A DNA stretch of 64,000 nucleotides from Panicum virgatum (Eukaryota > Streptophyta > Magnoliopsida > Poales > Poaceae), in assembly GCF_016808335.1 (NCBI RefSeq), contig NC_053141.1, positions 20,467,756 through 20,531,755 of the forward strand, given 5' to 3'. The position numbers and the translations under genes were made by a program. This document shows, piece by piece, positions 8,645 to 20,648 of the stretch. The notes beneath the pieces were generated by a model. It ran no database searches. It worked only from the letters and a program-made list of their open reading frames with translations, and was not told where the DNA came from. Each line of letters opens with the position of its first letter. Position 1 is the stretch's first letter.

Positions 8645-11600
8645 TTAGCTGGGCTGGCTAGCAAAGAGATCTGGATATGTCTTCTTCAACTCATCTTCTC
8701 GCTCCCAAGTAGCCTCAGCTTCACTGTGGTGACTCCACTGAACTCTGCACATCTTGATGCGCTTGTTCCGAGTAACCCTCTCTGATGTCTCCAGGATCTT
8801 CACCGGATGCTCAGTATAAGTCAGATCTTCCTGCACATCGACTCCATCCAGGGGTGCCTGCTCCTCGGGTACTCGCAGACACCTCTTCAGCTGAGATATA
8901 TGGAAGACATCATGAACTCCCGAGAGGCTGAGAGGTAACTCCAGGCGATAAGCAACTTCGCCTTTCCGCTCTAGCACCTTGAATGGCCCCCACATACCGA
9001 GGTGCTAACTTCCCTTTGACATTGAATCTGCGGATTCCTCTCATCGGAGACACCTTCAGATACACATAATCACCGACACTGAAAGTCAGGTCTCTCCGTT
9101 TGCCATCAGCATAGCTCTTCTGTCTGCTCTGTGCAATCCTCAGATTTTCTCGCACAGCCTGAACCATCTGCTCTGCATCATCTATGATCTCAGGACCGAA
9201 GAGCTGCTTTTCACCAATCTGATCCCAATAGAGAGGGGTCCTGCACTTTCTGCCATACAATGCCTCAAAGGGAGACTTCTTCAGACTGGCCTGATAGCTG
9301 TTGTTATATGAGAACTCAGCATATGACAGGCACTTATCCCAACTAGTACCGTACTGAATAGCACAAGCTCTCAGCATATCCTCCAACACTTGGTTGGTCC
9401 TCTCTGTCTGCCCATCTGTCTGAGGGTGATAAGCCGTACTGAAACGCAGCTTCGTATCCAACGAATCATGGAGCTGCTCCCAGAATCGAGAAGTGAACTG
9501 AGACCCCCTGTCAGATATAATCTTCTTGGGCACACCATGCAAGCAGACAATCCGAGAGATGTACAACTCTGCAAGTCTGGCACCGGAGTAAGTAGTGTTA
9601 ACTGGAATGAAGTGAGCAACCTTCGTCAATCGATCCACTACTACCCAAATGGAGTTGTACCCTTTCTGAGTACGAGGCAATCCAACAATGAAGTCCATAG
9701 TGATTTCCTCCCATTTCCACTCTGGAATCTTCAAAGGCTGCAATAGACCTGCTGGCCTCTGATGCTCGGCCTTGACACGCTGACAGGTGTCACAAATAGC
9801 CACGTACTCTGCCACTGAACGTTTCATCCCATACCACCAAAAACGTTCCTTCAGATCGTAATACATCTTCGTGCTGCCCGGATGAATAGAGTAAGCTGTA
9901 TCATGGGCCTCACTCAGAATCAACTTCCGGAGATCCTTCACATCTGGCACACAGATCCGGTTCTTGTACCACAAGGTACCCTGATCATCCTTTCTGAAAT
10001 GAGGAGCCTTGCCCTTCTTGAGCAACTCACGAATCTCCTGCAGCTTCTCATCATCTTTCTGATGCTGTCTGATCTCTGACTCTAGAGTCGGTACTGCCTC
10101 AAACGCTGCACTGGAGGTATGATGCAAGAAGCCCAGACTCAACTGCTCGAACTCCTCGCATAACTCTGGAGGCATCTGGAAAGACACGGCCATGTTGACA
10201 TAACTTCTCCTGCTCAAAGCATCTGCTACAACATTGGCCTTGCCCGGATGATAGTGAATCTCCAGGTCATAGTCCTTGACCAACTCTAACCATCTTCTCT
10301 GCCGCATGTTCAGCTCATTCTGCGTGAAAATGTACTTGAGGCTCTTGTGATCAGTGTAGATATCACATCGCTGCCCATACAAGTAATGCCTCCAAATCTT
10401 CAGAGCATGCACGACTGCGGCTAACTCAAGATCATGAGTGGGATAATTCAACTCATGCCGACGTAACTGCCGTGAAGCATAAGCAATCACTCTGCCCTCC
10501 TGCATCAGAACACACCCAAGACCATCCTTCGAAGCATCACAATACACCGTGAACCTCTTCGTCTGGTCTAGCAGAGTCAGGACTGGCGCCGTAGTCAACC
10601 TCTTCTTCAGCTCATCAAAGGCTCTCTGACGCTCATCAGTCCACACGAAAGCCACATTTTTCTCCAGCAAAGAAGTCAAAGGCTTCGCGATCTTGGAGAA
10701 ATTCTCAATGAACCTCCGATAATATCCAGCTAAGCCCAAGAAAGACCTGACTTCCTTTACTGTCTGCGGTGTCTCCCACTCGAGCACATCCTTCACTTTG
10801 CTCGGATCAACAGCAATGCCTCCCTGAGAGATAATATGACCGAGGAATGGCACCTCGTCAATCCAGAACTCGCACTTGCTGAACTTGGCATACAACTGAT
10901 GCTCTCTCAATCTCTGCAATACGAGTCTCAGATGCTCCTCATGCTCTTCTTCTGTCTTGGAGAAGATCAGAATATCATCAATAAAAATCACCACAAAGAC
11001 ATCCAGATAATCCATGAAGACCATGTTCATCAGGTGCATGAAGTAAGCCGGGGCATTAGTCAAGCCGAAGGACATGACTGTATACTCATATAGCCCGTAC
11101 TTGCAGGTGAATGCCGTCTTCGGAATATCCCCAGGACGGATCCTCAGCTGAAAATAGCCCGAACGAAGATCAATCTTCGAGAATATACGAGCACCTCGAA
11201 GCAGATCGAAGAGATCCTCAATACGGGGCAGTGGATGCTTGTTCTTGATAGTGACTGCATTCAGCTCCCGATAATCGACACACATCCTCTTCGAGCCATC
11301 CTTCTTATCTACCAGCAACAATGGAAAAGCCCAAGGAGAGAAGCTGCGACGGATATAGCCCTTGGCTAGCAACTCATCAATAGTCTTCTTAACTTCTTCA
11401 TGCTCTATAGGTGCCATACGGTAGGGCCGCTTTGCAATAGGAGCTGTGCCAGGCAAGAGATCAATACAAAACTCAATGGCGCGTTCAGGCGGCATACCTG
11501 GCAAATCATCCGGAAAGAAATCCGGGAATTCAGACACCACGCGAATACCGTCCGTGGGTCTAGCCTCCATCTGATGAAGAAATCCAGAAGGCTCTACTGC

Positions 11601-11719
11601 ACTGATAACAACCTCTTGGCCACTGGAAGCTGATAGCAAGACTGTCCTCTGAGCACAATCTATCCGAACTCCCCACTTGGCCAGAGTCTCCATTCCCAGA
11701 ATGACATCAATGCCCTTGG
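8645..11719 (-). pseudogene. Element A pol, downstream part: end of protease, RT, RNase H, integrase, chromodomain (frameshifted)
   Basis: Continues the polyprotein interrupted by B at 11720. Seen in order: the end of protease ([14 protein letters not shown]), RT with FIDD catalytic box (near 10965-10990), RNase H ([18 protein letters not shown]), integrase with an HHCC zinc region and D-D-E core ([28 protein letters not shown]), a GPY/F-like module and a chromodomain ending in [17 protein letters not shown] one-base insertion in a run of five C (8987-8991; element C has four) shifts the frame inside the GPY/F module. The chromodomain is therefore in a separate frame (8645-8995). The protein would make reverse-transcribed DNA and integrate it; this copy cannot give the full product. 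Confidence 0.9.
11715..11719. repeat. Target-site duplication of element B (left copy)
   Basis: cttgg before the LTR start of B, matched by cttgg at 20644-20648 after the other LTR. It lies in the protease/RT coding sequence of A. Confidence 0.95.
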
Positions 11720-14700
11720 TGTAACACCCGGTTTATAAAAGAACATAAACCGAGCAATCATATACGTGCCAGGATCAAGTCACACGTATATACAACAGAA
11801 TGAACAGTATATCATAGCACATATCACGTAAAAAGACATAATAAAGCGAACACGAATGTTATTTATTACAATAATGACAAAAATGTCTGATACAGCGGAA
11901 GCGAGGTACAAAATACGGTAAAAGCTCTCCAAAGCTGAAGCAGGGCGCCACAGGGACGACGACTGGGAGACGAACACCTAGAAGTCCTCGTAGTCCTGGT
12001 AGCGCTGGACGAACTCCCTCGTGTCGGCAGGAACTGAGCAGCAGTAGCGTAGCCAAGAGGAAAAAGTAGAGAAGAGGCAAGAGTGAGTACACAACTTGTA
12101 CTCAACAAGTATAACACAAACTATGAGGCTCTAGGCTGGCTGACTCAACTGCATTAGCTTTTAAGTGTTGGCAAAATTTTATTAAAGCTATTTACTACGA
12201 ATTGATGAATTACCATTAACCCAGTTGCATAGTAATTAATCAGAATTAATTAAGAAACTACTGAGAACCAAACTGAAACCAAGCCACCAAGGTAAACCCC
12301 GAGAAGCACCTCCCTCGTCGGAAGGAGATAACTTCACTAATCAAAAGGAGGATCTGGGCCGCTCATAACCGTGAGCACGGCTAGTATACCAGTTTTACAC
12401 TCTGCAGAGGTTGCACATCTTTACCCACAAGTCGTGAGCTACGCCAGTTGTTCATCACACTTCCTTAGGTGAGATGGCCAGCGACTCACTACGAGGCCTT
12501 TAAAAAGAATCTCGTTGGTAAGGCGTAACCGCGAGAGTTAGGTCGGCGACGATGGGGCCCACCTCCAGGGGTACAAGCACGTAGCACAGACCAAGCCGGA
12601 GGAGCAGGGACCATTGAAGCTTACTACTCTTGCCCCGCAGGTAAGTTACTCCAAACCAAAAAGATCTAATTATTACGCCAAGTCTATCCCATTCTAGCCT
12701 TGTGGTAGCGCTGTTGTCCCAGGTTGTCGCTCTATGAACCGGTCCTTATGGAGAGTGGCCAACCAAGCACTAAGCACCGTGCTGGCCCCCTAAACCATGT
12801 TTCTAACAAAACCAGTTTTAACGAGAAGTGAGCCACTCAAGCCACACAGAGTGCCACTCTCAGAATTAAATTCAAGTAAACCATTAATCAATTTAATTAA
12901 AAAGGACCAGAGTGTGTTATAGCGCAGCAACCTAGCACAACTAACCAAAATGCAACCCAAAGGTATATTTAAGGATATAAATTGGCTAGGAATGTCCTTA
13001 TAGGCATACAGTATTAAAATGCAGTATGAAATTGTATTTAAAGATGATAGGTTGTTCATGTTATACTTGCCTTCCTCAAAAATTCTCCTGCTGCTCAAAC
13101 TGCTCTGAAGATGGATCTTGGCACTGGTACTGATGCTCCTCTGGTAGCTCAACGACTACTCACGAACACGTGGCCAAAAACAAGTCCAGCACAATACATA
13201 CAAGCAAACAAAGGCAAACACTAAGAAACAGTACATCAATACATAAAAACAGCACACTAAACTACTCTAATACTGTTCTACGCGTTACAACGATCGCGTG
13301 GACATAAAGAACACCTAAAACGGAGCTAAAACGCATTTTCTGGGCTAAAAACAAGTTCTAGGGGCTTATTTGTAATAAAAACAGGGTTCCAGGGACTTTT
13401 CTGCTAAAACCGAGGGCTAAAACGTAAATAAACATTAATTCTGGGGTCTAACGTGCAAAAACATCAAGGGTGGACTGCGGGTTCTAATACTGGAAAAGTC
13501 AGGGGCTAAAGCGTAAAAGTAAGGACAGTTTTGTAAATACTTTTCAACCGAGTTGGACGGCGGGTTGATTTCAAAGAAAGACGAGGGCTCTTTAGCAAAT
13601 GTGACAGGCCGAAGGGGTACGGTTGGATCTTAGCCGTTGGATCACGATCTGAGGGATCGGGTTTGATGGGCTTTTGATCTAATCTGGACCGCTGGTCCGA
13701 GATCGTGCGGCCAGGGGGAAAAGGGTGCGTGAGGCGGTGGTGAGCTGCCGCCGGCGACAAGTCCCGCGGCGGCGCGGCGCGAGGCTCGCCGGAGTTCGCG
13801 AAATCGACGCTCCGGGGGTCGTTTCGACCGGGATTTGGGTAAGGCGCGATCTACTCCGCATGCGTGATTCACCTATGCGCTCGAATCGGGGAAACTGAAC
13901 CTGGGATGGCGTGCTTGGCAGCAGAGGCGGCTTTGCGCGGTGGCGCTTGCCGGCGAGTGGTGTTCCGGCCGCTGCAGAGCTATGTTGAGGGTGAAAAAGG
14001 GGTCAGGAGAGGACGCTGATGCTCACCGAGCGCTGGAACGGGCGGGGGCTTGAGGCAGCGGGGTTGGCGGCGAGCTCCGGCGGCGGCGAGGAACGGGGCT
14101 CGTGGCCGGGGTTGCTGCGGCGGTCCTCCGGGCGTCGGGGCTGCAGGATTCGACTCGCGGCGTCGCTGGGGAGAAGAACAAGGGTCATAGGGGTCCAAGA
14201 TTCCACGGCGGCTAGCAAAATCGAGCATCGGTCACAACTCACCGGAGGTGAAGTCCGGCGCGATTCCGGCAAGGCACGGGTCTAAGGTCGAGGCAAAGGC
14301 CTCAGGAAGTGTACTGGGTCTACGGCGGAGCTAGCGCGCGGCTCGGGGGAGGCTGTGGTGCGGTGGGGAGGCGAGGCCACGGCGGCGCGGGGATTGCGCT
14401 CCGGCGGAGCTGCAGCGCAAGGGTGGATAGGGTGCGGAGGCGATGGGGCTAGGGTACTAGGGGTTGCGGCTGGGGCGTTTAAAGAACGGGGCCCCGAGAT
14501 CTGGGCATGCGTGCGAGGGAAAGGGATCCCCGGCGATCTCGCCGGCGATCTCGGGCGTGAACTGGCGCGGGGAGGAAGGAAAGGTGGAGGGGATGGCGCT
14601 GACCTGTGGGCCATGTTGGTCAGCGGCGGGGCGAGCGACGCAGAGCGGGAGTGGCGCTGGCGTGTGGGCCCGGGAGCGGCCGTGCGTGCGGGCTGGCGTT

Positions 14701-15200
14701 GAAGCGCTGACGAGCGGGGCCACGCTGTCGGGGGGAAGAGCGTGCGCGGGCGAACGAGCGAGCGAGCACGTTGTCTTGAAAAGAGGCACTGACAAGTGGG
14801 GTAGAGTTGTCAGCGACTGGTGGGGAACGTGGCGGGCTGGGCCGGAGGAACAAAGGGCGCTACTGGGCTGCTGCTGGGCCACGAGGGAAAAACACAATGA
14901 GGAGATGGTTTGGGCTGGGTTTGGGTTTTCTTCTTTTCCTAATCCTTTGCTTTTCTAATTCAAACCACTCAAACTATTTGAATTTAAATTCAAATTTGAA
15001 TTCAACCCTAACAATCAAGCAAAAAATAAAACCATGCACCAGCATGAATGCACAAACAAATTTGCCCTAAAGTAAATTTTAATTACTTGAGGAACAAAAA
15101 AAAATTGGATTAAATGCAAACTAAGCAAATTAGATCCTAGAAAATTAAATAAACCAATTAAATTTATTTTTAACTAGGAAAATTAAGTTAGGGTGTTACA
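11720..15200 (-). repeat. 3' LTR of element B
   Basis: TGTAACACCCGG to AGGGTGTTACA. It carries a tandem 12-bp repeat (GGCGATCTCGCC unit, near 14530-14552) that is single in the other LTR. The interior differs clearly from the LTRs of A, C and D (a separate subfamily), while the first about 1.2 kb and the termini are shared. Exon-like segment 2 is intact (11978-12033), but segment 1 (from 13071) carries a TGA stop in the conserved frame. Confidence 0.95.
11978..13160 (-). pseudogene. Disrupted copy of the LTR two-exon ORF in B
   Basis: Segment 2 (12033-11978) keeps the terminal RYQDYEDF and stop. Segment 1 upstream of the GCAAGT donor (13070) still encodes a Gln/Glu-rich stretch but is changed (ENF then TGA) before the donor, so the joined frame is closed in this subfamily. 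The same change is in the second B LTR. The upper boundary is approximate. Confidence 0.35.
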
Positions 15201-15216
15201 AATCCTACCCCCTTAC
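15201..15216 (-). other. Polypurine tract of element B
   Basis: The minus strand reads GTAAGGGGGTAGGATT next to the LTR terminus TGTAACACC. Confidence 0.8.
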
Positions 15217-15257
15217 AGGAATCTCGTTCCGAGATTCTGGGCTGGCTAGCAAAGAGA

Positions 15258-16388
15258 TCAGGATAGGTCTTCATCAACTCCTCTTCCTTCTTCTGGCAAG
15301 TCCTCCGAAAAGACATCCGGGCATTCAGACACCACGCGAATACCATCCGTGGGTCTAGCCTCCATCTGATGAAGAAAACCAAAAGACTCCGTAGCACTGA
15401 CTGTCACCTCTTGGTCATCAGATGCTGACAAGTGAACTGTCCGCTGAGCACAATCAATACGGACTCCCCATCTGGTAAGGGTCTCCATGCCCAAAATCAC
15501 ATCTATCCCTGAGGAATCAATGACGATCAAACCAGTGCGGAATTCTGCCCCCCTTATAACAATTCTAACTCTGGAGCATATAGAGCATGTGTGTATCTGG
15601 CCCCCAGGTGAAGTAACTATCATAGCTGTCCTCATACAAGAAATTGGTATACGATGCTGCTCGGCAAATGACTTGGAAATGAAAGAATGGGTAGCACCGG
15701 TATCGAAAAGCACCATAGCTGGATAAGAGTTGACCATGAATGTACCAATAACCACATTAGGAGCCTCAGCAGCTGACTTGGCCGTCACGTGGTTCACCTT
15801 CCCCTGTCGTGGTGCCCTGGGTTGGGCTGGGCGCCCCTGCTGTCCTGCCTGCCGTGGAGCCTGAGGTGCTGGACAACTTTTAGCATAATGACCTTTCTGC
15901 CCGCATTTGTAGCACATGCGGTGGCGGTGAATGGCGCTTCTTCGTCGACCTCCCTGTGAACTTATCTTCACATCTTGCATTATTTCTGCTGCTTGCTCTT
16001 TGGACTCCTTGCGACCGCGTGGCTGGATCACATTCATAGTGATAGTCAACCCATCAACATAATCATGGAGAGCTTGATTCTCGACCTGTGTATCTCTAGA
16101 GCACTTAGGATCCTTTCTCTTTGGCATGGTCTGTAGCTCTCCGACCGATGGACCGTCAAGGAAAAGGGAATCCTCCGCTAGCTGCCCTTGATGAGGCATC
16201 TTTCTCTTTGTACCGGAGAACAACCTCTGGTTCCTTTTAGTTGTGGCTTCATCTTCAGTCGCACGAACCTGACGACAAGGAACACCATAGAATTGGCAAC
16301 ACTGGCAAGTTTTCTCACCATCACCCATTGCACTGTCTCCAAGGTCTTTTTGTTCTGCCGACATCTGAGCTGGGGCAAAAGGAAACAC
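15258..16388 (-). CDS. Chimeric ORF of element B: unrelated N-terminus, zinc knuckle, retroviral-type protease
   Basis: A 376-residue ORF. Residues 1 to about 157 have no similarity to the gag of A or C: a Cys-rich patch (CQCCQFYGVPC at 28-38), then charged, Lys-rich sequence with KRK motifs. From residue 159 the family sequence resumes with a CCHC zinc knuckle (C159-C172). Then comes the aspartic protease with DTGA at 229-232, ending in DVFSEDLP, where RT would begin. Eleven junk residues follow and a stop. The tail comes from the chromodomain end read out of frame: a deletion of about 2.8 kb relative to C, with its junction near 15285-15300, removed RT to chromodomain. Met9 follows an intron-like acceptor (TTTTGCCCCAGCTCAG). 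The N-terminus may be a captured host-gene segment; I do not recognise it. Confidence 0.75.
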   Translation of the reverse strand: MFPFAPAQMSAEQKDLGDSAMGDGEKTCQCCQFYGVPCRQVRATEDEATTKRNQRLFSGTKRKMPHQGQLAEDSLFLDGPSVGELQTMPKRKDPKCSRDTQVENQALHDYVDGLTITMNVIQPRGRKESKEQAAEIMQDVKISSQGGRRRSAIHRHRMCYKCGQKGHYAKSCPAPQAPRQAGQQGRPAQPRAPRQGKVNHVTAKSAAEAPNVVIGTFMVNSYPAMVLFDTGATHSFISKSFAEQHRIPISCMRTAMIVTSPGGQIHTCSICSRVRIVIRGAEFRTGLIVIDSSGIDVILGMETLTRWGVRIDCAQRTVHLSASDDQEVTVSATESFGFLHQMEARPTDGIRVVSECPDVFSEDLPEEGRGVDEDLS

Positions 16389-17158
16389 AGATGGGTAAGG
16401 TCAAGGAAGAGAGAAAAACTCTATTATTTAAGGTTCTATCCTATTTAGATAACACTGCTCAGGCATTACTGCTGATAACTCCAGATAAATGTCACATAAA
16501 TCCGGGAAAAAGGAACTAGAGCATAATTCTTCTGTTTCATCGGAGAGGTTCTCAACTTCTCTTGTACTATTTGTAGGCCGGGTGTCACATCCCTACCCCC
16601 TTACAGAAACCGACGTCCTCGTCGGTGAGTCTCTGGATATCACCTTCTCTTCACGCTATCCTTCTTCTCAACAAGACAGAAACCCAAAGCATGATAAGGT
16701 AGAGAGGATAGAGTGGATGGTTTTACCCCCCAACGATCTAACTCATTTCTTTAATTAATTAACTTTAACTTAAGACTGATTTTCTTTAAACAAATTTAAC
16801 TACTACACTATGCAATCATTCAAAAATCCAAATCAAACATGTAGCATAATAACAAGCAGACAACTTTCACAACTTAGCTGAGTTTAACATCCGACTCAAC
16901 TAACCACAACGCATCGCAGAACGTGCTATCGTATTACTATAAAAGGGTCACCTAGCTAATACTCATGGTGGTCAGATGACTGATTCAGGCCAAAATCTAC
17001 GAAACTATTCTTCAGAGAGAGAAATCAAGGCAAGAAGGGTAAAAAAGTCATAGAAGTCAAGGGGTATAATAGTAAAATAGTTCCAGCAGGCAAGGATTGG
17101 AGAGAAGAAGTCCTAAAACTCGACCAGTGCTATCTAGGCTTCGTCCTACAGTCGATAT
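16389..17158 (-). other. Leader of element B, partly foreign
   Basis: About 16690-17158 matches the leader of A (22200-22690). From about 16690 down to about 15930 the sequence is foreign. The foreign part starts with a fragment resembling another retroelement's PPT and LTR start (minus strand GTAAGGGGGTAGGGATGTGACACC, 16583-16606 region). Next comes a short open stretch that translates to an acidic sequence (ENLSDETEELCSSSFF). An AT-rich stretch then ends in a pyrimidine tract and CCCCAG before the ORF. Confidence 0.6.
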
Positions 17159-17171
17159 GGCTCTGATACCA
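17159..17171 (-). other. Primer binding site of element B
   Basis: The minus strand reads TGGTATCAGAGCC three bases after the LTR end, complementary to the 3' end of plant initiator-Met tRNA. Confidence 0.9.
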
Positions 17172-17174
17172 CTC

Positions 17175-20100
17175 TGTAACACCCGGTTTATAAAAGAACA
17201 TAAACCGAGCAATCATATACGTGCCAGGATCAAGTCACACGTATATACAACAGAATGAACAGTATATCATAGCACATATCACGTAAAAAGACATAATAAA
17301 GCGAACACGAATGTTATTTATTACAATAATGACAAAAATGTCTGATACAGCGGAAGCGAGGTACAAAATACGGTAAAAGCTCTCCAAAGCTGAAGCAGGG
17401 CGCTACAGGGACGACGACTGGGAGACGAACACCTAGAAGTCCTCGTAGTCCTGGTAGCGCTGGATGAACTCCCTCGTGTCGGCAGGAACTGAGCAGCAGT
17501 AGCGTAGCCAAGAGGAAAAAGTAGAGAAGAGGCAAGAGTGAGTACACAACTTGTACTCAACAAGTATAACACAAACTATGAGGCTCTAGGCTGGCTGACT
17601 CAACTGCATTAGCTTTTAAGTGTTGGCAAAATTTTATTAAAGCTATTTACTACGAATTGATGAATTACCATTAACCCAGTTGCATAGTAATTAATCAGAA
17701 TTAATTAAGAAGCTACTGAGAACCAAACTGAAACCAAGCCACCAAGGTAAACCCCGAGAAGCACCTCCCTCGTCGGAAGGAGATAACTTCACTAATCAAA
17801 AGGAGGATCTGGGCCGCTCATAACCGTGAGCACGGCTAGTATACCAGTTTTACACTCTGCAGAGGTTGCACATCTTTACCCACAAGTCGTGAGCTACGCC
17901 AGTTGTTCATCACACTTCCTTAGGTGAGATGGCCAGCGACTCACTACGAGGCCTTTAAAAAGAATCTCGTTGGTAAGGCGTAACCGCGAGAGTTAGGTCG
18001 GCGACGATGGGGCCCACCTCCAGGGGTACAAGCACGTAGCACAGACCAAGCCGGAGGAGCAGGGACCATTGAAGCTTACTACTCTTGCCCCGCAGGTAAG
18101 TTACTCCAAACCAAAAAGATCTAATTATTACGCCAAGTCTATCCCATTCTAGCCTTGTGGTAGCGCTGTTGTCCCAGGTTGTCGCTCTATGAACCGGTCC
18201 TTATGGAGAGTGGCCAACCAAGCACTAAGCACCGTGCTGGCCCCCTAAACCATGTTTCTAACAAAACCAGTTTTAACGAGAAGTGAGCCACTCAAGCCAC
18301 ACAGAGTGCCACTCTCAGAATTAAATTCAAGTAAACCATTAATCAATTTAATTAAAAAGGACCAGAGTGTGTTATAGCGCAGCAACCTAGCACAACTAAC
18401 CAAAATGCAACCCAAAGGTATATTTAAGGATATAAATTGGCTAGGAATGTCCTTATAGGCATACAGTATTAAAATGCAGTATGAAATTGTATTTAAAGAT
18501 GATAGGTTGTTCATGTTATACTTGCCTTCCTCAAAAATTCTCCTGCTGCTCAAACTGCTCTGAAGATGGATCTTGGCACTGGTACTGATGCTCCTCTGGT
18601 AGCTCAACGACTACTCACGAACACGTGGCCAAAAACAAGTCCAGCACAATACATACAAGCAAACAAAGGCAAACACTAAGAAACAGTACATCAATACATA
18701 AAAACAGCACACTAAACTACTCTAATACTGTTCTACGCGTTACAACGATCGCGTGGACATAAAGAACACCTAAAACGGAGCTAAAACGCATTTTCTGGGC
18801 TAAAAACAAGTTCTAGGGGCTTATTTGTAATAAAAACAGGGTTCCAGGGACTTTTCTGCTAAAACCGAGGGCTAAAACGTAAATAAACATTAATTCTGGG
18901 GTCTAACGTGCAAAAACATCAAGGGTGGACTGCGGGTTCTAATACTGGAAAAGTCAGGGGCTAAAGCGTAAAAGTAAGGACAGTTTTGTAAATACTTTTC
19001 AACCGAGTTGGACGGCGGGTTGATTTCAAAGAAAGACGAGGGCTCTTTAGCAAATGTGACAGGCCGAAGGGGTACGGTTGGATCTTAGCCGTTGGATCAC
19101 GATCTGAGGGATCGGGTTTGATGGGCTTTTGATCTAATCTGGACCGCTGGTCCGAGATCGTGCGGCCAGGGGGAAAAGGGTGCGTGAGGCGGTGGTGAGC
19201 TGCCGCCGGCGACAAGTCCCGCGGCGGCGCGGCGCGAGGCTCGCCGGAGTTCGCGAAATCGACGCTCCGGGGGTCGTTTCGACCGGGATTTGGGTAAGGC
19301 GCGATCTACTCCGCATGCGTGATTCACCTATGCGCTCGAATCGGGGAAACTGAACCTGGGATGGCGTGCTTGGCAGCAGAGGCGGCTTTGCGCGGTGGCG
19401 CTTGCCGGCGAGTGGTGTTCCGGCCGCTGCAGAGCTATGTTGAGGGTGAAAAAGGGGTCAGGAGAGGACGCTGATGCTCACCGAGCGCTGGAACGGGCGG
19501 GGGCTTGAGGCAGCGGGGTTGGCGGCGAGCTCCGGCGGCGGCGAGGAACGGGGCTCGTGGCCGGGGTTGCTGCGGCGGTCCTCCGGGCGTCGGGGCTGCA
19601 GGATTCGACTCGCGGCGTCGCTGGGGAGAAGAACAAGGGTCATAGGGGTCCAAGATTCCACGGCGGCTAGCAAAATCGAGCATCGGTCACAACTCACCGG
19701 AGGTGAAGTCCGGCGCGATTCCGGCAAGGCACGGGTCTAAGGTCGAGGCAAAGGCCTCAGGAAGTGTACTGGGTCTACGGCGGAGCTAGCGCGCGGCTCG
19801 GGGGAGGCTGTGGTGCGGTGGGGAGGCGAGGCCACGGCGGCGCGGGGATTGCGCTCCGGCGGAGCTGCAGCGCAAGGGTGGATAGGGTGCGGAGGCGATG
19901 GGGCTAGGGTACTAGGGGTTGCGGCTGGGGCGTTTAAAGAACGGGGCCCCGAGATCTGGGCATGCGTGCGAGGGAAAGGGATCCCCGGCGATCTCGGGCG
20001 TGAACTGGCGCGGGGAGGAAGGAAAGGTGGAGGGGATGGCGCTGACCTGTGGGCCATGTTGGTCAGCGGCGGGGCGAGCGACGCAGAGCGGGAGTGGCGC

Positions 20101-20643
20101 TGGCGTGTGGGCCCGGGAGCGGCCGTGCGTGCGGGCTGGCGTTGAAGCGCTGACGAGCGGGGCCACGCTGTCGGGGGGAAGAGCGTGCGCGGGCGAACGA
20201 GCGAGCGAGCACGTTGTCTTGAAAAGAGGCACTGACAAGTGGGGTAGAGTTGTCAGCGACTGGTGGGGAACGTGGCGGGCTGGGCCGGAGGAACAAAGGG
20301 CGCTACTGGGCTGCTGCTGGGCCACGAGGGAAAAACACAATGAGGAGATGGTTTGGGCTGGGTTTGGGTTTTCTTCTTTTCCTAATCCTTTGCTTTTCTA
20401 ATTCAAACCACTCAAACTATTTGAATTTAAATTCAAATTTGAATTCAACCCTAACAATCAAGCAAAAAATAAAACCATGCACCAGCATGAATGCACAAAC
20501 AAATTTGCCCTAAAGTAAATTTTAATTACTTGAGGAACAAAAAAAAATTGGATTAAATGCAAACTAAGCAAATTAGATCCTAGAAAATTAAATAAACCAA
20601 TTAAATTTATTTTTAACTAGGAAAATTAAGTTAGGGTGTTACA
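17175..20643 (-). repeat. 5' LTR of element B
   Basis: 3469 bp, nearly identical to 11720-15200 but lacking one copy of the 12-bp GGCGATCTCGCC unit (near 19985). TG...CA termini are intact. Confidence 0.95.
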
Positions 20644-20648
20644 CTTGG
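20644..20648. repeat. Target-site duplication of element B (right copy)
   Basis: cttgg, identical to 11715-11719. Confidence 0.95.

Larger units (their letters stand above)
11720..20643 (-). mobile_element. Non-autonomous Tekay-like retrotransposon B, recently inserted into A
   Basis: LTRs 11720-15200 (3481 bp) and 17175-20643 (3469 bp) differ, by hand comparison, at only about three substitutions plus one 12-bp indel. The interior is only 1974 bp: primer site, leader, one 376-codon ORF and PPT. It lacks gag, RT, RNase H, integrase and most of the chromodomain. All cis sequences needed for mobilisation look present, so it was presumably moved by proteins of an autonomous relative. The duplication cttgg confirms transposition as a unit. 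Confidence 0.95.
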
